Below are positions 7,893 through 16,756 of a stretch of 40,552 bases of DNA, piece by piece. Source of the stretch: Roseofilum reptotaenium CS-1145 (GTDB lineage Bacteria > Cyanobacteriota > Cyanobacteriia > Cyanobacteriales > Desertifilaceae); contig NZ_JAQMUE010000052.1 in NCBI RefSeq assembly GCF_028330985.1, forward strand, positions 1 to 40,552, written 5' to 3'. The translations under genes were made by a program, and so were the position numbers. Every line of letters starts with the position of its first letter. Position 1 is the first letter of the stretch. The notes beneath the pieces were generated by a model that saw nothing but the letters and a program-made list of their open reading frames with translations, was not told the DNA's origin and ran no database searches.

Positions 7893-8519
7893 TCAACCCC
7901 TATCTGCAATACCACTTGCTAAAATACCCAAAATTTTATTCACATCTTTGAGATAATATTCACTTACATCAATACTCAAGATGTTGGCATCTAATTTCAG
8001 GAATTGCCAAATACTCCCCGTCGTTACTGCACCGTAAATGGTGCTTATCTGATGATCTGGATTTTCAAGCTCTAGTTCATGACTAGCATTAAATATTTGA
8101 GCAGCTACCATTGCTGCCGCACATTGACCTAAACCCGCATTAATATTTTCTTTCTTCGCTTCCACCACAATAATAACGGGTGCTGTCACAATTAGAAGCT
8201 CTGGAGATTGGGTAATAATAAAGTCGCAAATACCATTAAGACCTCGTGTGTCATCCACGGTGAAATCAACTCCAGAAAACAGATTGATTTTCTCCTTGAG
8301 CTGCCGGCGTAGATCGACTAATATGGGTGAAATAATTAATTCAGAACGGGCTTTTTCGCTATTACTGCCCAAGGCGATCGGCTGATTATAAGTTAAAATA
8401 TCAATCAGTAGATCGCTCGCTGTCAATTCTGGAGATTCGGCAAAAATATTGCTTTGCTCGAATGTGGTTAAGCCAAAATCTTGTTTTACTTTTGCTAAGG
8501 TAAATTCACGATAAGACAT
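7893..8519 (-). CDS. PD-(D/E)XK nuclease-like protein
   Basis: From ATG 8519 the product has 208 residues. The frame stays open to 8684, but that extension overlaps the Uma2 gene and has unlike composition, so I reject it. The core shows GICDFIIT followed by IIVVEAKKENINAGLGQC, which matches the D...(E)xK arrangement of restriction-endonuclease-fold proteins; a Gln a few residues later is also typical. Similar cyanobacterial proteins resemble the N-terminal part of type I restriction HsdR, but no methylase or specificity gene is nearby. It lies 29 nt downstream of a Uma2 gene on the same strand. Its activity is inferred only from the motif. Confidence 0.65.
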   Translation of the reverse strand: MSYREFTLAKVKQDFGLTTFEQSNIFAESPELTASDLLIDILTYNQPIALGSNSEKARSELIISPILVDLRRQLKEKINLFSGVDFTVDDTRGLNGICDFIITQSPELLIVTAPVIIVVEAKKENINAGLGQCAAAMVAAQIFNASHELELENPDHQISTIYGAVTTGSIWQFLKLDANILSIDVSEYYLKDVNKILGILASGIADRG

Positions 8520-8548
8520 GATATAACGAAAAGTCCAGAACTTAGGGT

Positions 8549-9127
8549 TTAGAATGGGGCTAATTCTAGGGTGAATCCGGGTAAAACTGTTTCTCCTGAT
8601 AGCGTAGTGGGTAATTGAACTGTTTCTATCGGTTGATTGGGGCGATAGATTTCGACTTGTTGGTTTTGAGGGTCGATGAGCCAACCCAGTTTTAAGCCAG
8701 CATCTAAGTATTCCTGCATTTTCTTTTGCAGTTGAGTCAAAGAATCGCTTCGCGAGCGCAATTCTATGACAAAATCAGGGCAGATGGGAGCGAATTTTTC
8801 TTGTTCTTCTAAGGTTAAGGTTTCCCAGCGCTGATTGGCTATCCAAGCGACATCAGGGGAGCGTTTGCCACCATTGGGTAAGACAAAAACCGTGGAGGAG
8901 CTAAAGACTTTCCCCAGTTTAGTTTGACGGTTCCAAATCACAACATCAGCATTTAAATCGGATTCTCGGTTGCCACTGATAGCTCCAACAGGGGGCATAA
9001 TTACTAATTCTCCTTGGGCGGTTTGTTCGAGTTGATATTGTGCGTTGGTTTGGCAGAGTTGATAGAATTGTTCATCGCTTAAGTGAACTGCTTTTAGGTT
9101 TAAGGTAATGGGTTCTGAGGTAATCAT
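8549..9127 (-). CDS. Uma2 family putative endonuclease (DUF820)
   Basis: The 192-residue protein fits the Uma2/DUF820 family over its full length: LSDEQFYQLCQTN at the N-terminus, the predicted metal-binding SPDVAWI near residue 90, CPDFVIELRSRSD near 115, and LGWLIDPQNQQVEIYRP near 147. Members have a restriction-endonuclease fold and are extremely abundant in cyanobacteria, usually in many diverged copies. The biological role is unknown. The conserved acidic and charged residues are present, so this copy looks intact, unlike the shortened copy at 27939-28265. Confidence 0.9.
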   Translation of the reverse strand: MITSEPITLNLKAVHLSDEQFYQLCQTNAQYQLEQTAQGELVIMPPVGAISGNRESDLNADVVIWNRQTKLGKVFSSSTVFVLPNGGKRSPDVAWIANQRWETLTLEEQEKFAPICPDFVIELRSRSDSLTQLQKKMQEYLDAGLKLGWLIDPQNQQVEIYRPNQPIETVQLPTTLSGETVLPGFTLELAPF

Positions 9128-9232
9128 ATCAATAAATTAGACATCTTGTATAAGTAGGTAAAAAAGAAGAAAATCGAAAAGATGCAGAGGTGTAATCGCA
9201 CTCAAAAAAAGAGCGCGATCGCACCCTGGCAC

Positions 9233-9463
9233 TTAGGAAAAATTGATAACCTCAAAAGGTTCTTTGTCATCGATCAAACAAAAGAAAAAATCAGAATCAA
9301 AAGTTAAAATTATCTGACTCTTAACAGACTCAGTAGTTACCACTAACGTAGCATCGGCCAAATCCATTGGACGGTCTTTATACTTAGCCATTAATTCAAA
9401 TAAAGGAGGATAATCTAACGATGTTGGACTTCCAAAGTAAAAACTTTTATAGTCATCAATCAC
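9233..9463 (-). pseudogene. Truncated PIN-domain (VapC-like) fragment
   Basis: The open stretch encodes about 76 residues starting at a GTG and reading VIDDYKSFYFGSPTSLDYP, then MDLADATLVVTTESVKSQI, then LTFDSDF. This is the C-terminal half of a PIN ribonuclease, with the conserved Asp of the DLADA block and the late Asp. A full PIN domain of about 130 residues should have an N-terminal strand with its first catalytic Asp, and that part is missing. A TAA lies four codons upstream of the GTG in the same frame. No antitoxin gene is beside it. It is best read as a 5'-truncated remnant. Confidence 0.6.
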
Positions 9464-9525
9464 CTCAACTTTTTATCATCAAATAACTGCAATCTATTAT
9501 ATAGAATTTTTCAGCCCAACTGAGG

Positions 9526-10467
9526 TTAAGAATTGATCTTGCGAGAGGATGTGGCGATCGCCCTCCCCTTGACAGCAGCAGCAGGGGGCGGAAGTTGCGA
9601 TCGCACCCAAGCTTGCACCTGGTACTGAAGCCGATTGAGTAAAATTTTCCATCCCGGATCAGTAGAGGGAGCGGGAGGAAGCAGGGGTAAAGAGGGTTGA
9701 TGGGGTTTGATATAGGCGCGAATATGAATGCCAGAATAAACCGTGGGATCGCTACAGCAGGGGCATTCCAGACCTTCAAATATCACCCGATCCTGTTTTT
9801 GAGCTAGTTTTTCCGATCCGGTTAAATAGGCAAATAGATCTTGAGGGTGCAGGGTTTGCAAAGGTCGTTTACAACTGCTACACCAAAATCGAGGATGCGA
9901 TCGCACTCGTTTCATGACTGCGGTAGAAAAAGGAATACTGATTAATCCACCGGAAATAAAAGCCGCTAATGTGGCTAAACCGGAGGGCCCAGTTATAGAC
10001 TGTACGAGAATAAAGACTAAGGGTAGAGCAACTAAGGCAGTAGACCAAAGGACAACTTCTGCTAAATCGGAACTTAAGAGTACAAAGCTAATAAAAGTAG
10101 CGATACACCCAATCATTACCAGGATCGCCACTCCCACATAGGCCGTAGGAGAAACGGCTGCTACCAGTAACATTAAGGAAGAAACTAGACAAAATGATCC
10201 CCAATAAACTTGTTGATAGGCTTGACTATATTTCGGCGTGCCTTTATACGGATACCAGAAAAAATCAATCGGTTTTTGGGAACGACCTTGGGGTTTAATC
10301 AGTACCGGTACTCGACCGATGCGATAGGCTTTAAAGTACATCAGTGCAGAAAGCACAAATCCCAAACTGGTCACCAGGCCAATCATACCCAGTTGTAAGG
10401 GAATAAAAGCGATCGGGTTTGGGAAATGTTCAAGTCTGAGCAGTCCGGTTAAACTGAAATCAGTCAT
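9526..10467 (-). CDS. Multi-pass membrane protein with Cys4 (zinc-ribbon-like) motif
   Basis: The 313-residue protein has five or six predicted membrane helices: about residues 20-45, 88-106, 109-133, 136-156 and 160-182. A cytosolic-type tail follows, holding CSSC at 196-199 and CPCC at 235-238. The two CxxC pairs, 35 residues apart, look like a zinc-binding knuckle. The C-terminus is proline- and alanine-rich and probably disordered. I recognise it only as a cyanobacterial hypothetical membrane protein. It is divergent from the isochorismatase-like gene across about 110 nt. Confidence 0.65.
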   Translation of the reverse strand: MTDFSLTGLLRLEHFPNPIAFIPLQLGMIGLVTSLGFVLSALMYFKAYRIGRVPVLIKPQGRSQKPIDFFWYPYKGTPKYSQAYQQVYWGSFCLVSSLMLLVAAVSPTAYVGVAILVMIGCIATFISFVLLSSDLAEVVLWSTALVALPLVFILVQSITGPSGLATLAAFISGGLISIPFSTAVMKRVRSHPRFWCSSCKRPLQTLHPQDLFAYLTGSEKLAQKQDRVIFEGLECPCCSDPTVYSGIHIRAYIKPHQPSLPLLPPAPSTDPGWKILLNRLQYQVQAWVRSQLPPPAAAVKGRAIATSSRKINS

Positions 10468-10578
10468 ATGAGGATTCTGGTCTAGAGATCTCTTGAGGGT
10501 GTAGCTGAATTTTAAGAGAATTTGGGGATCAGTGCCAAATTTTAATCAAGTTGGTGTTAAGTTTTGGGAGTTTTGAGC

Positions 10579-11607
10579 GTGGTTGAATATCCTATTCCTA
10601 CTTTTTTTGACCCTGATAAAGTCTCTGAAGTTTGGCGAGTCCCTTATCAGGAACGGGCAGATCGGGCGAGATATTGGGCGCAAGAGCAGGGTATTCTGCC
10701 AGCATCTGACGATCGCCTGCGGGTTTGCCTCTTGGCGATCGATGTACAAAATACCTTTTGTTTACCAGAGTTTGAGTTATTTGTTGGCGGTGCATCAGGA
10801 AAGGGTGCGGTGGAAGATAATCAACGCTTGTGTGAGTTTATTTATCGCAACTTGGGAACTCTGACGGCGATCGCTCCTACTCTCGATACTCACACAGCGA
10901 TGCAAATCTTCCATCCTCTCTTTTGGATCGATGAAACTGGAGAGCATCCTACCCCTGCGGTGACTAACATTACCTTAGAAGCGGTTCAGGAAGGGCATTG
11001 GAAAGCGAATCCGGCTGTCGCTCAGTCTATTATGGGCGGCGATCGAGAAGCTCTACAAGCCTATGCCTTGCATTATGTGCAAACTCTCAGCGATGAGGGC
11101 AAATATCCGCTTACAGTTTGGCCCTATCATTCCATGTTAGGAGGCATTGGCCATGCCTTAGTTTCTTCGGTGGAAGAGGCGATTTTTTTCCATAATTTGG
11201 TGCGCCATAGCCAAACCTTGTTCGATTTAAAGGGCAATCATCCCTTAACCGAGAATTATTCGGTGTTGCGTGCGGAGGTATTAACGGGGGTGAATGGGGA
11301 AGAAATTGCTTCTAAAAATGAGTCCTTTCTCAATACCCTCTTCAGTTTCGATCGCCTGATTATTGCCGGTCAAGCCAAAAGTCATTGCGTCGCGTGGACA
11401 GTTTCTGACTTACTCACAGAAATCTTAGCCCGCGATCCCCAGTGGGCGCAAAAAGTCTATCTCTTGGAAGATTGTACCTCTCCCGTCGTTGTCCCTGGAG
11501 CAGTCGATTTTACGGAACAAGCCAATGCCACATTTGCCCGATTTGCGGCTGCGGGAATGCATCGAGTAGAGTCTACTCAACCGGTCGAGAGTTGGCCTCA
11601 GTGGTGA
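10579..11607 (+). CDS. Isochorismatase/nicotinamidase-fold hydrolase
   Basis: From GTG 10579 the product has 342 residues. I prefer this start over the TTG at 10564 because GGGAG at 10566-10570 stands 8 nt upstream of the GTG. The superfamily's catalytic triad candidates are visible: Asp in LLAIDVQNTFC, Lys in EGHWKANP and Cys in AGQAKSHCVAW. The protein is longer than typical 180-220-residue nicotinamidases, with extra N-terminal and central segments (NIMGG..ALHYVQTL-type region). The substrate is unknown, and nicotinamide or another amide is possible. The CRISPR leader begins directly downstream. Confidence 0.75.
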   Translation: MVEYPIPTFFDPDKVSEVWRVPYQERADRARYWAQEQGILPASDDRLRVCLLAIDVQNTFCLPEFELFVGGASGKGAVEDNQRLCEFIYRNLGTLTAIAPTLDTHTAMQIFHPLFWIDETGEHPTPAVTNITLEAVQEGHWKANPAVAQSIMGGDREALQAYALHYVQTLSDEGKYPLTVWPYHSMLGGIGHALVSSVEEAIFFHNLVRHSQTLFDLKGNHPLTENYSVLRAEVLTGVNGEEIASKNESFLNTLFSFDRLIIAGQAKSHCVAWTVSDLLTEILARDPQWAQKVYLLEDCTSPVVVPGAVDFTEQANATFARFAAAGMHRVESTQPVESWPQW

Positions 11608-11925
11608 GCCAGAAATGGGAGAATAGGAGAATGGGGATTTTTAAGAGAAAAACCGTTTATAGATTACCAATTATTATCCCTTCTCGATTTCGCTCAAAAT
11701 CCGACGCTGGGAGGGTGTGAAAATCACCCCTGAGTTCAAAATTGCTGGATTGCTTACCCAGTCTGCTTTAGAGCGTTTTTAATTGTCGAGGGTGCGTCGG
11801 ACCAGACAGGGTAAGGGTTTCAGCGATTTCTACTTGCTTTTTAGTGCCGGGAGATCTATGATTAGAGGTGAGCGTCGGAAATGCACCTTGAAAACTGAAT
11901 ACAGTAAGGGTCTCAGGAGCCAGCA
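11608..11925 (+). promoter_or_regulatory. CRISPR leader region, no gene
   Basis: These 318 nt between the hydrolase and the first repeat contain no coding frame I can support. The location upstream of the first intact repeat, with the degenerate repeat at the other end, marks it as the leader side. It carries a near-duplicate motif, GGTGCGTCGG (11791-11800) and GGTGAGCGTCGG (11867-11878), that might guide spacer integration or transcription. The half nearest the hydrolase is AT-rich filler. Confidence 0.55.
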
Positions 11926-12834
11926 GTTGAAATCGACCTAAATCCCTATTAGGGATTGAAACTCAGGTAGACAAAGTGAGGTTAAGCGCCTCCCATTAGT
12001 TGAAATCGACCTAAATCCCTATTAGGGATTGAAACTCTTGCCATAAGAGATTTAATGATGTCAAATCAAGAGTTGAAATCGACCTAAATCCCTATTAGGG
12101 ATTGAAACACTAACAAGCTTTTATCCTCATGCTTATGAAGAAGTTGAAATCGACCTAAATCCCTATTAGGGATTGAAACTGCCCCCACCAGCCGAAGCGA
12201 ACAGCAAACCCACGTTGAAATCGACCTAAATCCCTATTAGGGATTGAAACAGATTATGATAAGTCAAATGCGGGCAAAGCCCAACCCCTGTTGAAATCGA
12301 CCTAAATCCCTATTAGGGATTGAAACGAAACATTCAGAATCAAATGGGAGGTTGATTGGGAGTTGAAATCGACCTAAATCCCTATTAGGGATTGAAACCC
12401 GGCACCAGATTTTCCGGATGAATTCCTAGAAGGTTGAAATCGACCTAAATCCCTATTAGGGATTGAAACGCGTATGGACACCTTTTCATCACCATTGATA
12501 TGTTGTTGAAATCGACCTAAATCCCTATTAGGGATTGAAACGGGAAATTCTCCTTTCGGAGCGCTCGGTGAAATTCTTGGTTGAAATCGACCTAAATCCC
12601 TATTAGGGATTGAAACATTAAATTTTATTTCCATTTCAAAGTTCCACAACCCATGTTGAAATCGACCTAAATCCCTATTAGGGATTGAAACCAACATTAT
12701 TTGGGACATAGAAATATCAGGAACACCTTGATAGTTGAAATCGACCTAAATCCTATTAGGGATTGAAACATACTCGCTCAACCCATTAGACTTGATAAGA
12801 GGTTGGAAGCAAAATCCCGATGAGGAATTGAAAC
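11926..12834 (+). CRISPR. CRISPR array: 12 repeats, 11 spacers, plus a degenerate end repeat
   Basis: A 37-nt repeat starts GTTGAAATCGACC, carries the palindrome AATCCCTATTAGGGATT and ends ATTGAAAC. Copies start at 11926, 11999, 12072, 12143, 12214, 12290, 12362, 12433, 12505, 12580, 12655 and 12734. The first eleven are identical; the twelfth lacks one C in the stem (36 nt). The eleven spacers between them are 34-42 nt. A strongly diverged repeat follows at 12802-12834 after a 32-nt spacer-like segment. The ATTGAAAC 3' end matches the 8-nt crRNA handle of type I and III systems, so transcription is to the right. No cas gene is in the window, so the subtype is unknown; 37-nt repeats of this kind are common in cyanobacterial I-D and III systems. 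Confidence 0.97.
12822..12826 (+). promoter_or_regulatory. Ribosome binding site inside the degenerate CRISPR repeat
   Basis: GAGGA at 12822-12826 stands 10 nt before ATG 12837 and lies within the diverged terminal repeat 12802-12834. It supports the short start of the DUF2470 gene over the TTG at 12792, which would place coding sequence inside the array. Confidence 0.55.
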
Positions 12835-12836
12835 TG

Positions 12837-13124
12837 ATGTCTGACGTAATTACAGCTCAAGTGAGCGATCGCATTTGCAAGCATATGAATGAAGATCATG
12901 GCGATGCGATCGCCCTATACGCCCAAACATTTGGCGAAATGCCTTTAGCCAGCAGCGCTAAAATGGAGGCGATCGACCCTGACGGAATGGATATCACCGC
13001 TCAGGTGGAAGGACAGCCAGTTTCCTTGCGGATTACCTTCGATCATCAATTGGTGGACTCTGAGGATGCTCACCAAACCTTAATCGCAATGGTGAAACAA
13101 GCACGACAAAAGCCTTCTGCTTAA
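12837..13124 (+). CDS. DUF2470 domain protein
   Basis: From ATG 12837 the product has 95 residues, beginning MSDVITAQVSDRICKHMNED and including HGDAIALYAQTFG, AIDPDGMDI and a C-terminal helix. This is the DUF2470 family, whose domain is also found fused to haem-utilisation or pyridoxamine-phosphate-oxidase-like proteins. The standalone cyanobacterial form has no established function. The His-Asn-Glu-Asp-His cluster is the family signature. The start is 3 nt after the degenerate CRISPR repeat, and the likely ribosome binding site lies inside that repeat, so array readthrough could reach this gene. Confidence 0.8.
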   Translation: MSDVITAQVSDRICKHMNEDHGDAIALYAQTFGEMPLASSAKMEAIDPDGMDITAQVEGQPVSLRITFDHQLVDSEDAHQTLIAMVKQARQKPSA

Positions 13125-13224
13125 GTTGAGTTCGCTCACTCGATGACCCAACCAACCCCCCATTTTGTGGAGAAAATGATAGAATTTGTAAAGTTTTGTA
13201 TCATTTCTCCTCTCAAATCGGATT

Positions 13225-14697
13225 ATGCGACTCGATTCTAGCCCACCTTTATCCTACGATCGCCAACAGTGGAGCCAAGGTTATCAATCTCAACCCCATG
13301 AATACGACTATTGGATCGAAGACATAGAAGGCGAGATCCCCCAACAGTTAGAAGGAACCCTGCTACGCAATGGCCCCGGATTATTAGATATTGGTGGATA
13401 TCCGATCGCCCATCCCTTTGATGGAGACGGTATGGTGAATGCGATCGCCTTTAAGGGAGGGCGCGCACATTATCGTAATCGCTATGTGCGTACCCAAGGA
13501 TATATCGAAGAACAAAAAGCCGGTAAACCCCTATATCGCGGTGTCTTCGGAACCCAAAAACCCGGTGGATGGTTCGCCAACCTGTTTGACTTGCGGCTCA
13601 AAAACTTAGCCAATACCCATATTATTTATTGGGCGGATCGCCTTTTAGCTCTCTGGGAAGGAGGACAACCCCACCGTCTCGATCCCCAGACCTTAGAGAC
13701 GTTAGAATTAGACGATCTTGACGGTCTTTTAAAAACCGGTCAAGCCTTTTCCGCCCATCCCAAAATCGACCCGTATGGCGATCGCAGTAACCCCTGTTTA
13801 GTCAACTTCTCCATTCAACCCGGTTTAAACAGTCAACTAACCATCTGGGAATTCAACCTTAAGGGTCAACCCCTACGGCAAAGTACCCACGAGATTCCTG
13901 GATTCTGCTTCATCCATGATTTCGCCATTACGCCTCAATATTATCTATTTTTACAAAATCCAGTATCCTTTAATCCCTTTCCCTTCTTATTCGGACTGCT
14001 TGGCCCTGGAGAATGTATTGACTTCGATCGCCATAATGTAACCAAGGCATGGGTGATTCCACGCCAAGGAAATCAACGGATGAAAATGATAGAAATTGAC
14101 TCTGGGTTTGTGTTTCACCACGTCAATGCCTTTGAAGAAAAGAACCAAATTATCCTAGACTCAATCGGCTATGAATCCTTTCCAGAAGTTGAGCCTGGCA
14201 GTGATTTTCGGTATACAGACTTTAATCGACTTGCGCCTAGCCAATTATGGCGTTTTCGACTAGACTTGACCAAAAAAAGAGGTGATCGCCAACTCTTAGA
14301 ATCTCGGTGTTGTGAGTTTCCCCAGATTCATCCCCAGTGGGTAGGTCAATCCCATCGCTATGTTTATCTAGGAGCCGCACATCAAAATCGGGGTAGCGCT
14401 CCTTTACAAGGGGTTCTCAAACGGGATAACCAGTCCGGAGAAACACAATTTTGGAGTGCAGCTCCCCATGGTTTTGTCAGTGAACCCATCTTTATTCCTC
14501 AACCTGGATCGGATGTTGAAGATAAAGGTTGGATTATTTCCGTTGTTTACCAAAGCCAAAACCATCGCTCTGATATTATTATCTTAGATGCAGAAAACCT
14601 AGAACAAGAGCCAATCGCGCGACTCCATCTACAACATCATATTCCCTATGGGTTACATGGAAGTTGGATACCCAACCAACAACTCGGAATCAGTTGA
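13225..14697 (+). CDS. Apocarotenoid/carotenoid cleavage oxygenase
   Basis: The 490-residue protein belongs to the RPE65/carotenoid oxygenase family of seven-bladed propeller non-haem iron enzymes. The four iron-binding histidines can be placed at His178 (AHPKIDP), His231 (FIHDFAIT), His298 (FVFHHVNAFE) and His478 (GLHGSW). Their spacing parallels the Synechocystis apocarotenoid oxygenase. Such enzymes split carotenoid or apocarotenal double bonds with O2 to give retinal-like products. LEGTLLRNGPGLLDIGG and HPFDGDGMV are N-terminal family signatures. The gene stands alone, with no carotenoid synthesis genes beside it; the exact substrate is unknown. Confidence 0.93.
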   Translation: MRLDSSPPLSYDRQQWSQGYQSQPHEYDYWIEDIEGEIPQQLEGTLLRNGPGLLDIGGYPIAHPFDGDGMVNAIAFKGGRAHYRNRYVRTQGYIEEQKAGKPLYRGVFGTQKPGGWFANLFDLRLKNLANTHIIYWADRLLALWEGGQPHRLDPQTLETLELDDLDGLLKTGQAFSAHPKIDPYGDRSNPCLVNFSIQPGLNSQLTIWEFNLKGQPLRQSTHEIPGFCFIHDFAITPQYYLFLQNPVSFNPFPFLFGLLGPGECIDFDRHNVTKAWVIPRQGNQRMKMIEIDSGFVFHHVNAFEEKNQIILDSIGYESFPEVEPGSDFRYTDFNRLAPSQLWRFRLDLTKKRGDRQLLESRCCEFPQIHPQWVGQSHRYVYLGAAHQNRGSAPLQGVLKRDNQSGETQFWSAAPHGFVSEPIFIPQPGSDVEDKGWIISVVYQSQNHRSDIIILDAENLEQEPIARLHLQHHIPYGLHGSWIPNQQLGIS

Positions 14698-15077
14698 TTC
14701 AGGGGTATAAGTCACGTCTCATAGTCAATTCAAATAACAGTGAGATGTTTTTGTAGGGGCGAAAAAACTTTTGCCCCTACATATACCGTTCTTGTAGACT
14801 CTCTTAGAGTGTCTCAGTTTTAATTGACTCAACTCTAAATTCAGTTTGATTTAGTCACGCTCTCTTGTTGCTCCCTTTACAACCAAGGATTAAAGAAAGG
14901 CAAATTAAACAGCCCTATCTTTTATAGCAGAGAACGGGAGAGTTATCCCATTTCTCTATGATGATGCGCTTTAACAAGGGGCCCCCAGCCCCTTGCCTCC
15001 CAAGGATCGATTAATGGCAATCTTAAAGAGAAATGGTATTAGGACATTTTCTATTTCCTATTGCCTAGAGCTTCGCG
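14698..15077. other. Intergenic region without a gene
   Basis: This 380-nt spacer separates convergent genes. Apart from the hairpin at 14752-14781 it is AT-rich filler with no frame I can support. A GGGGCCCCCAGCCCC segment near 14980 and an end close to a small palindrome (AGAGCTTCGCGCT) are typical of cyanobacterial repeats. Confidence 0.5.
14752..14781. terminator. Hairpin of the TGTAGGGGC...GCCCCTACA type
   Basis: TGTAGGGGC (14752-14760) pairs perfectly with GCCCCTACA (14773-14781). It stands 55 nt after the oxygenase stop and may end transcription from both converging genes. A related stem (GTAGGGGC) follows the RTX gene at 21654-21686, so it is also a dispersed repeat. Confidence 0.5.
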
Positions 15078-16652
15078 CTATATTCCCAGTGGTGTAGAGG
15101 GTATTTGTGAAAGTTGCCTCTCTTTTTTCTTAAACTCTTGTAACTGCTGATCGATATCATCTCGGACAATAGTGCGATAAACCATAAAGTGTTCTATATG
15201 GGCGCAAACAATTAAGTAATGCTCTAAAACAGCAGGATTATGGCGCAGGATTGAAAATAAGTGATGCCAGAATTTCCAACGCGTTTTCCGTTGAAATCCT
15301 TGTCGCCAAATAATAATACTTAGAGCGCGCACATCCTTCCAATTCGGAACTTTTCCTGGAGGCGTAGCTTTAGGCGCTCCTAATTTGAGGAAACAGCGAT
15401 AGGTGCGATCTAAAAACACTTCAGGATCGTATAAGTTCCAAAAGGCTTCCACAAATTCCTGGGCAATTTCTTCAATGGGACGCGTGGGAATAAAATTCAT
15501 TAAATTCCGTTGATTTACATCCTGCTTCCCATCATAAAAGAGCCGTCCTTCTTTTTCTAACCGATCCCATAACGCTGTTGTGGGTAAGGCTTGTAACATG
15601 CCAAACATGGCTGTAGGAATCGCCGCTTGTTCAACAAAGCGAATAATGCGATCGGCGGCTCCTTTTTTCTCTCCATCGAAACCAATAATAAAGCCTGCCA
15701 TGGGGCGCAAACCATGACGAGTAATTGTCTCAACAGCCTCTGATAGAGAGCCTCGTGTATTTTGAAATTTTTTAGTTAAGGTCAAACTGTCTTCATCAGG
15801 GGTTTCGATGCCTAAAAAGACCGCATCAAAATAACACTCGCACATTAAATCCATTAATTCTGTATCTTGCGCTAAATCAACGGAGGCTTCGGTGTTAAAA
15901 CGGAAGGGATAGTCATGTTCTGCTTGCCAAACTTTGAGTTCTTTGAGCAGTAATTTAACATTGCGTTTATTACCAATGAAGTTGTCATCGACCATAAACA
16001 CGCCTCTGCGCCAACCCAATTCATATAAATAGTCGAGTTCTTTTAAGAGTTGCTGAGGTGATTTGGTGCGGGGTTTGCGACCATAGAGGGTAATAATATC
16101 GCAGAATTCGCATTGAAAGGGACAGCCACGGGAAAATTGCACAGACATGGAGTCATAGGCATCCAATTCGAGTAGATCGTATCGGGGAATGGGGGTGATG
16201 GTTACATCGGGTTTTTCGGTGGCTCTAAAGATGCCGCTAGTTTCGCCTCTTTCTAAGGCTTCGACGAGTAAAGGAAGGGTGATTTCTCCTTCATCTAAGA
16301 CAAGAAAATCAGCTCCGGAAGCTTGCAGTTCACCCGGTACTGAGGTCGGATAAGGACCGCCAACCGCTACTAATTTTCCGCGTTGTTTGGCTTCTTGAAT
16401 TTGGTCAATGATGTCTTGTTTTTGAACGATCATGGCGGAGAGGATCACGAGATCGGCCCATTCCCATTCTGCTTCGGTGACGGGACGCACGTTGCGATCG
16501 CATAATTTGAATTCCCACTCTTGCGGTAAAATACTGGCTACAGTAATCAGTCCTAATGGAGGAAACAACACTTTGAGGTCTACTAAGTCCAAGAGGGTAT
16601 CATAAGACCAAAAGGTTTGTGGAAATAGGGGATAAATTAATAAGACCTTCAC
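15078..16652 (-). CDS. B12-binding-domain radical SAM protein
   Basis: The product has 524 residues from GTG 16652 (530 from GTG 16670). I prefer the inner start, MKVLLIYPLFPQTFW, because relatives begin this way and GAGGG lies about 12 nt upstream. An N-terminal cobalamin-binding-like Rossmann domain (residues about 30-140) precedes the radical SAM domain with the cluster motif CPFQCEFC in FSRGCPFQCEFCDIITLYG near residue 185. A DUF4070-like C-terminal part follows. Such enzymes use a 4Fe-4S cluster and S-adenosylmethionine, often for methyl transfer to unactivated carbon; hopanoid C2 methylases are one related group. The substrate here is unknown. It is convergent with the oxygenase and divergent from the TIGR03032 gene. 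Confidence 0.85.
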   Translation of the reverse strand: MKVLLIYPLFPQTFWSYDTLLDLVDLKVLFPPLGLITVASILPQEWEFKLCDRNVRPVTEAEWEWADLVILSAMIVQKQDIIDQIQEAKQRGKLVAVGGPYPTSVPGELQASGADFLVLDEGEITLPLLVEALERGETSGIFRATEKPDVTITPIPRYDLLELDAYDSMSVQFSRGCPFQCEFCDIITLYGRKPRTKSPQQLLKELDYLYELGWRRGVFMVDDNFIGNKRNVKLLLKELKVWQAEHDYPFRFNTEASVDLAQDTELMDLMCECYFDAVFLGIETPDEDSLTLTKKFQNTRGSLSEAVETITRHGLRPMAGFIIGFDGEKKGAADRIIRFVEQAAIPTAMFGMLQALPTTALWDRLEKEGRLFYDGKQDVNQRNLMNFIPTRPIEEIAQEFVEAFWNLYDPEVFLDRTYRCFLKLGAPKATPPGKVPNWKDVRALSIIIWRQGFQRKTRWKFWHHLFSILRHNPAVLEHYLIVCAHIEHFMVYRTIVRDDIDQQLQEFKKKERQLSQIPSTPLGI

Positions 16653-16756
16653 GCTGTATGCTGCCCTCACACCAAAAATAACGACTACAGCTTAGTTATA
16701 ACAAGAAAATTAAGATTCCATCCGATCGCCCTTGGAAACTCCGATCAAACAGCGCT

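Noticed and set aside
8520-8684. N-terminal extension of the PD-(D/E)XK protein by 55 residues
   Set aside because: It overlaps the Uma2 coding end in another frame and is rich in Arg/Ser/Thr unlike the rest; ATG 8519 suits better.
12374-12709. A 111-codon minus-strand frame with repeated VSIPNRDLGRFQ units
   Set aside because: It is the translation of the CRISPR repeats and spacers, not a gene.
12792-12836. TTG start for the DUF2470 gene
   Set aside because: It would place 15 codons in the degenerate CRISPR repeat, and the family starts at the ATG.
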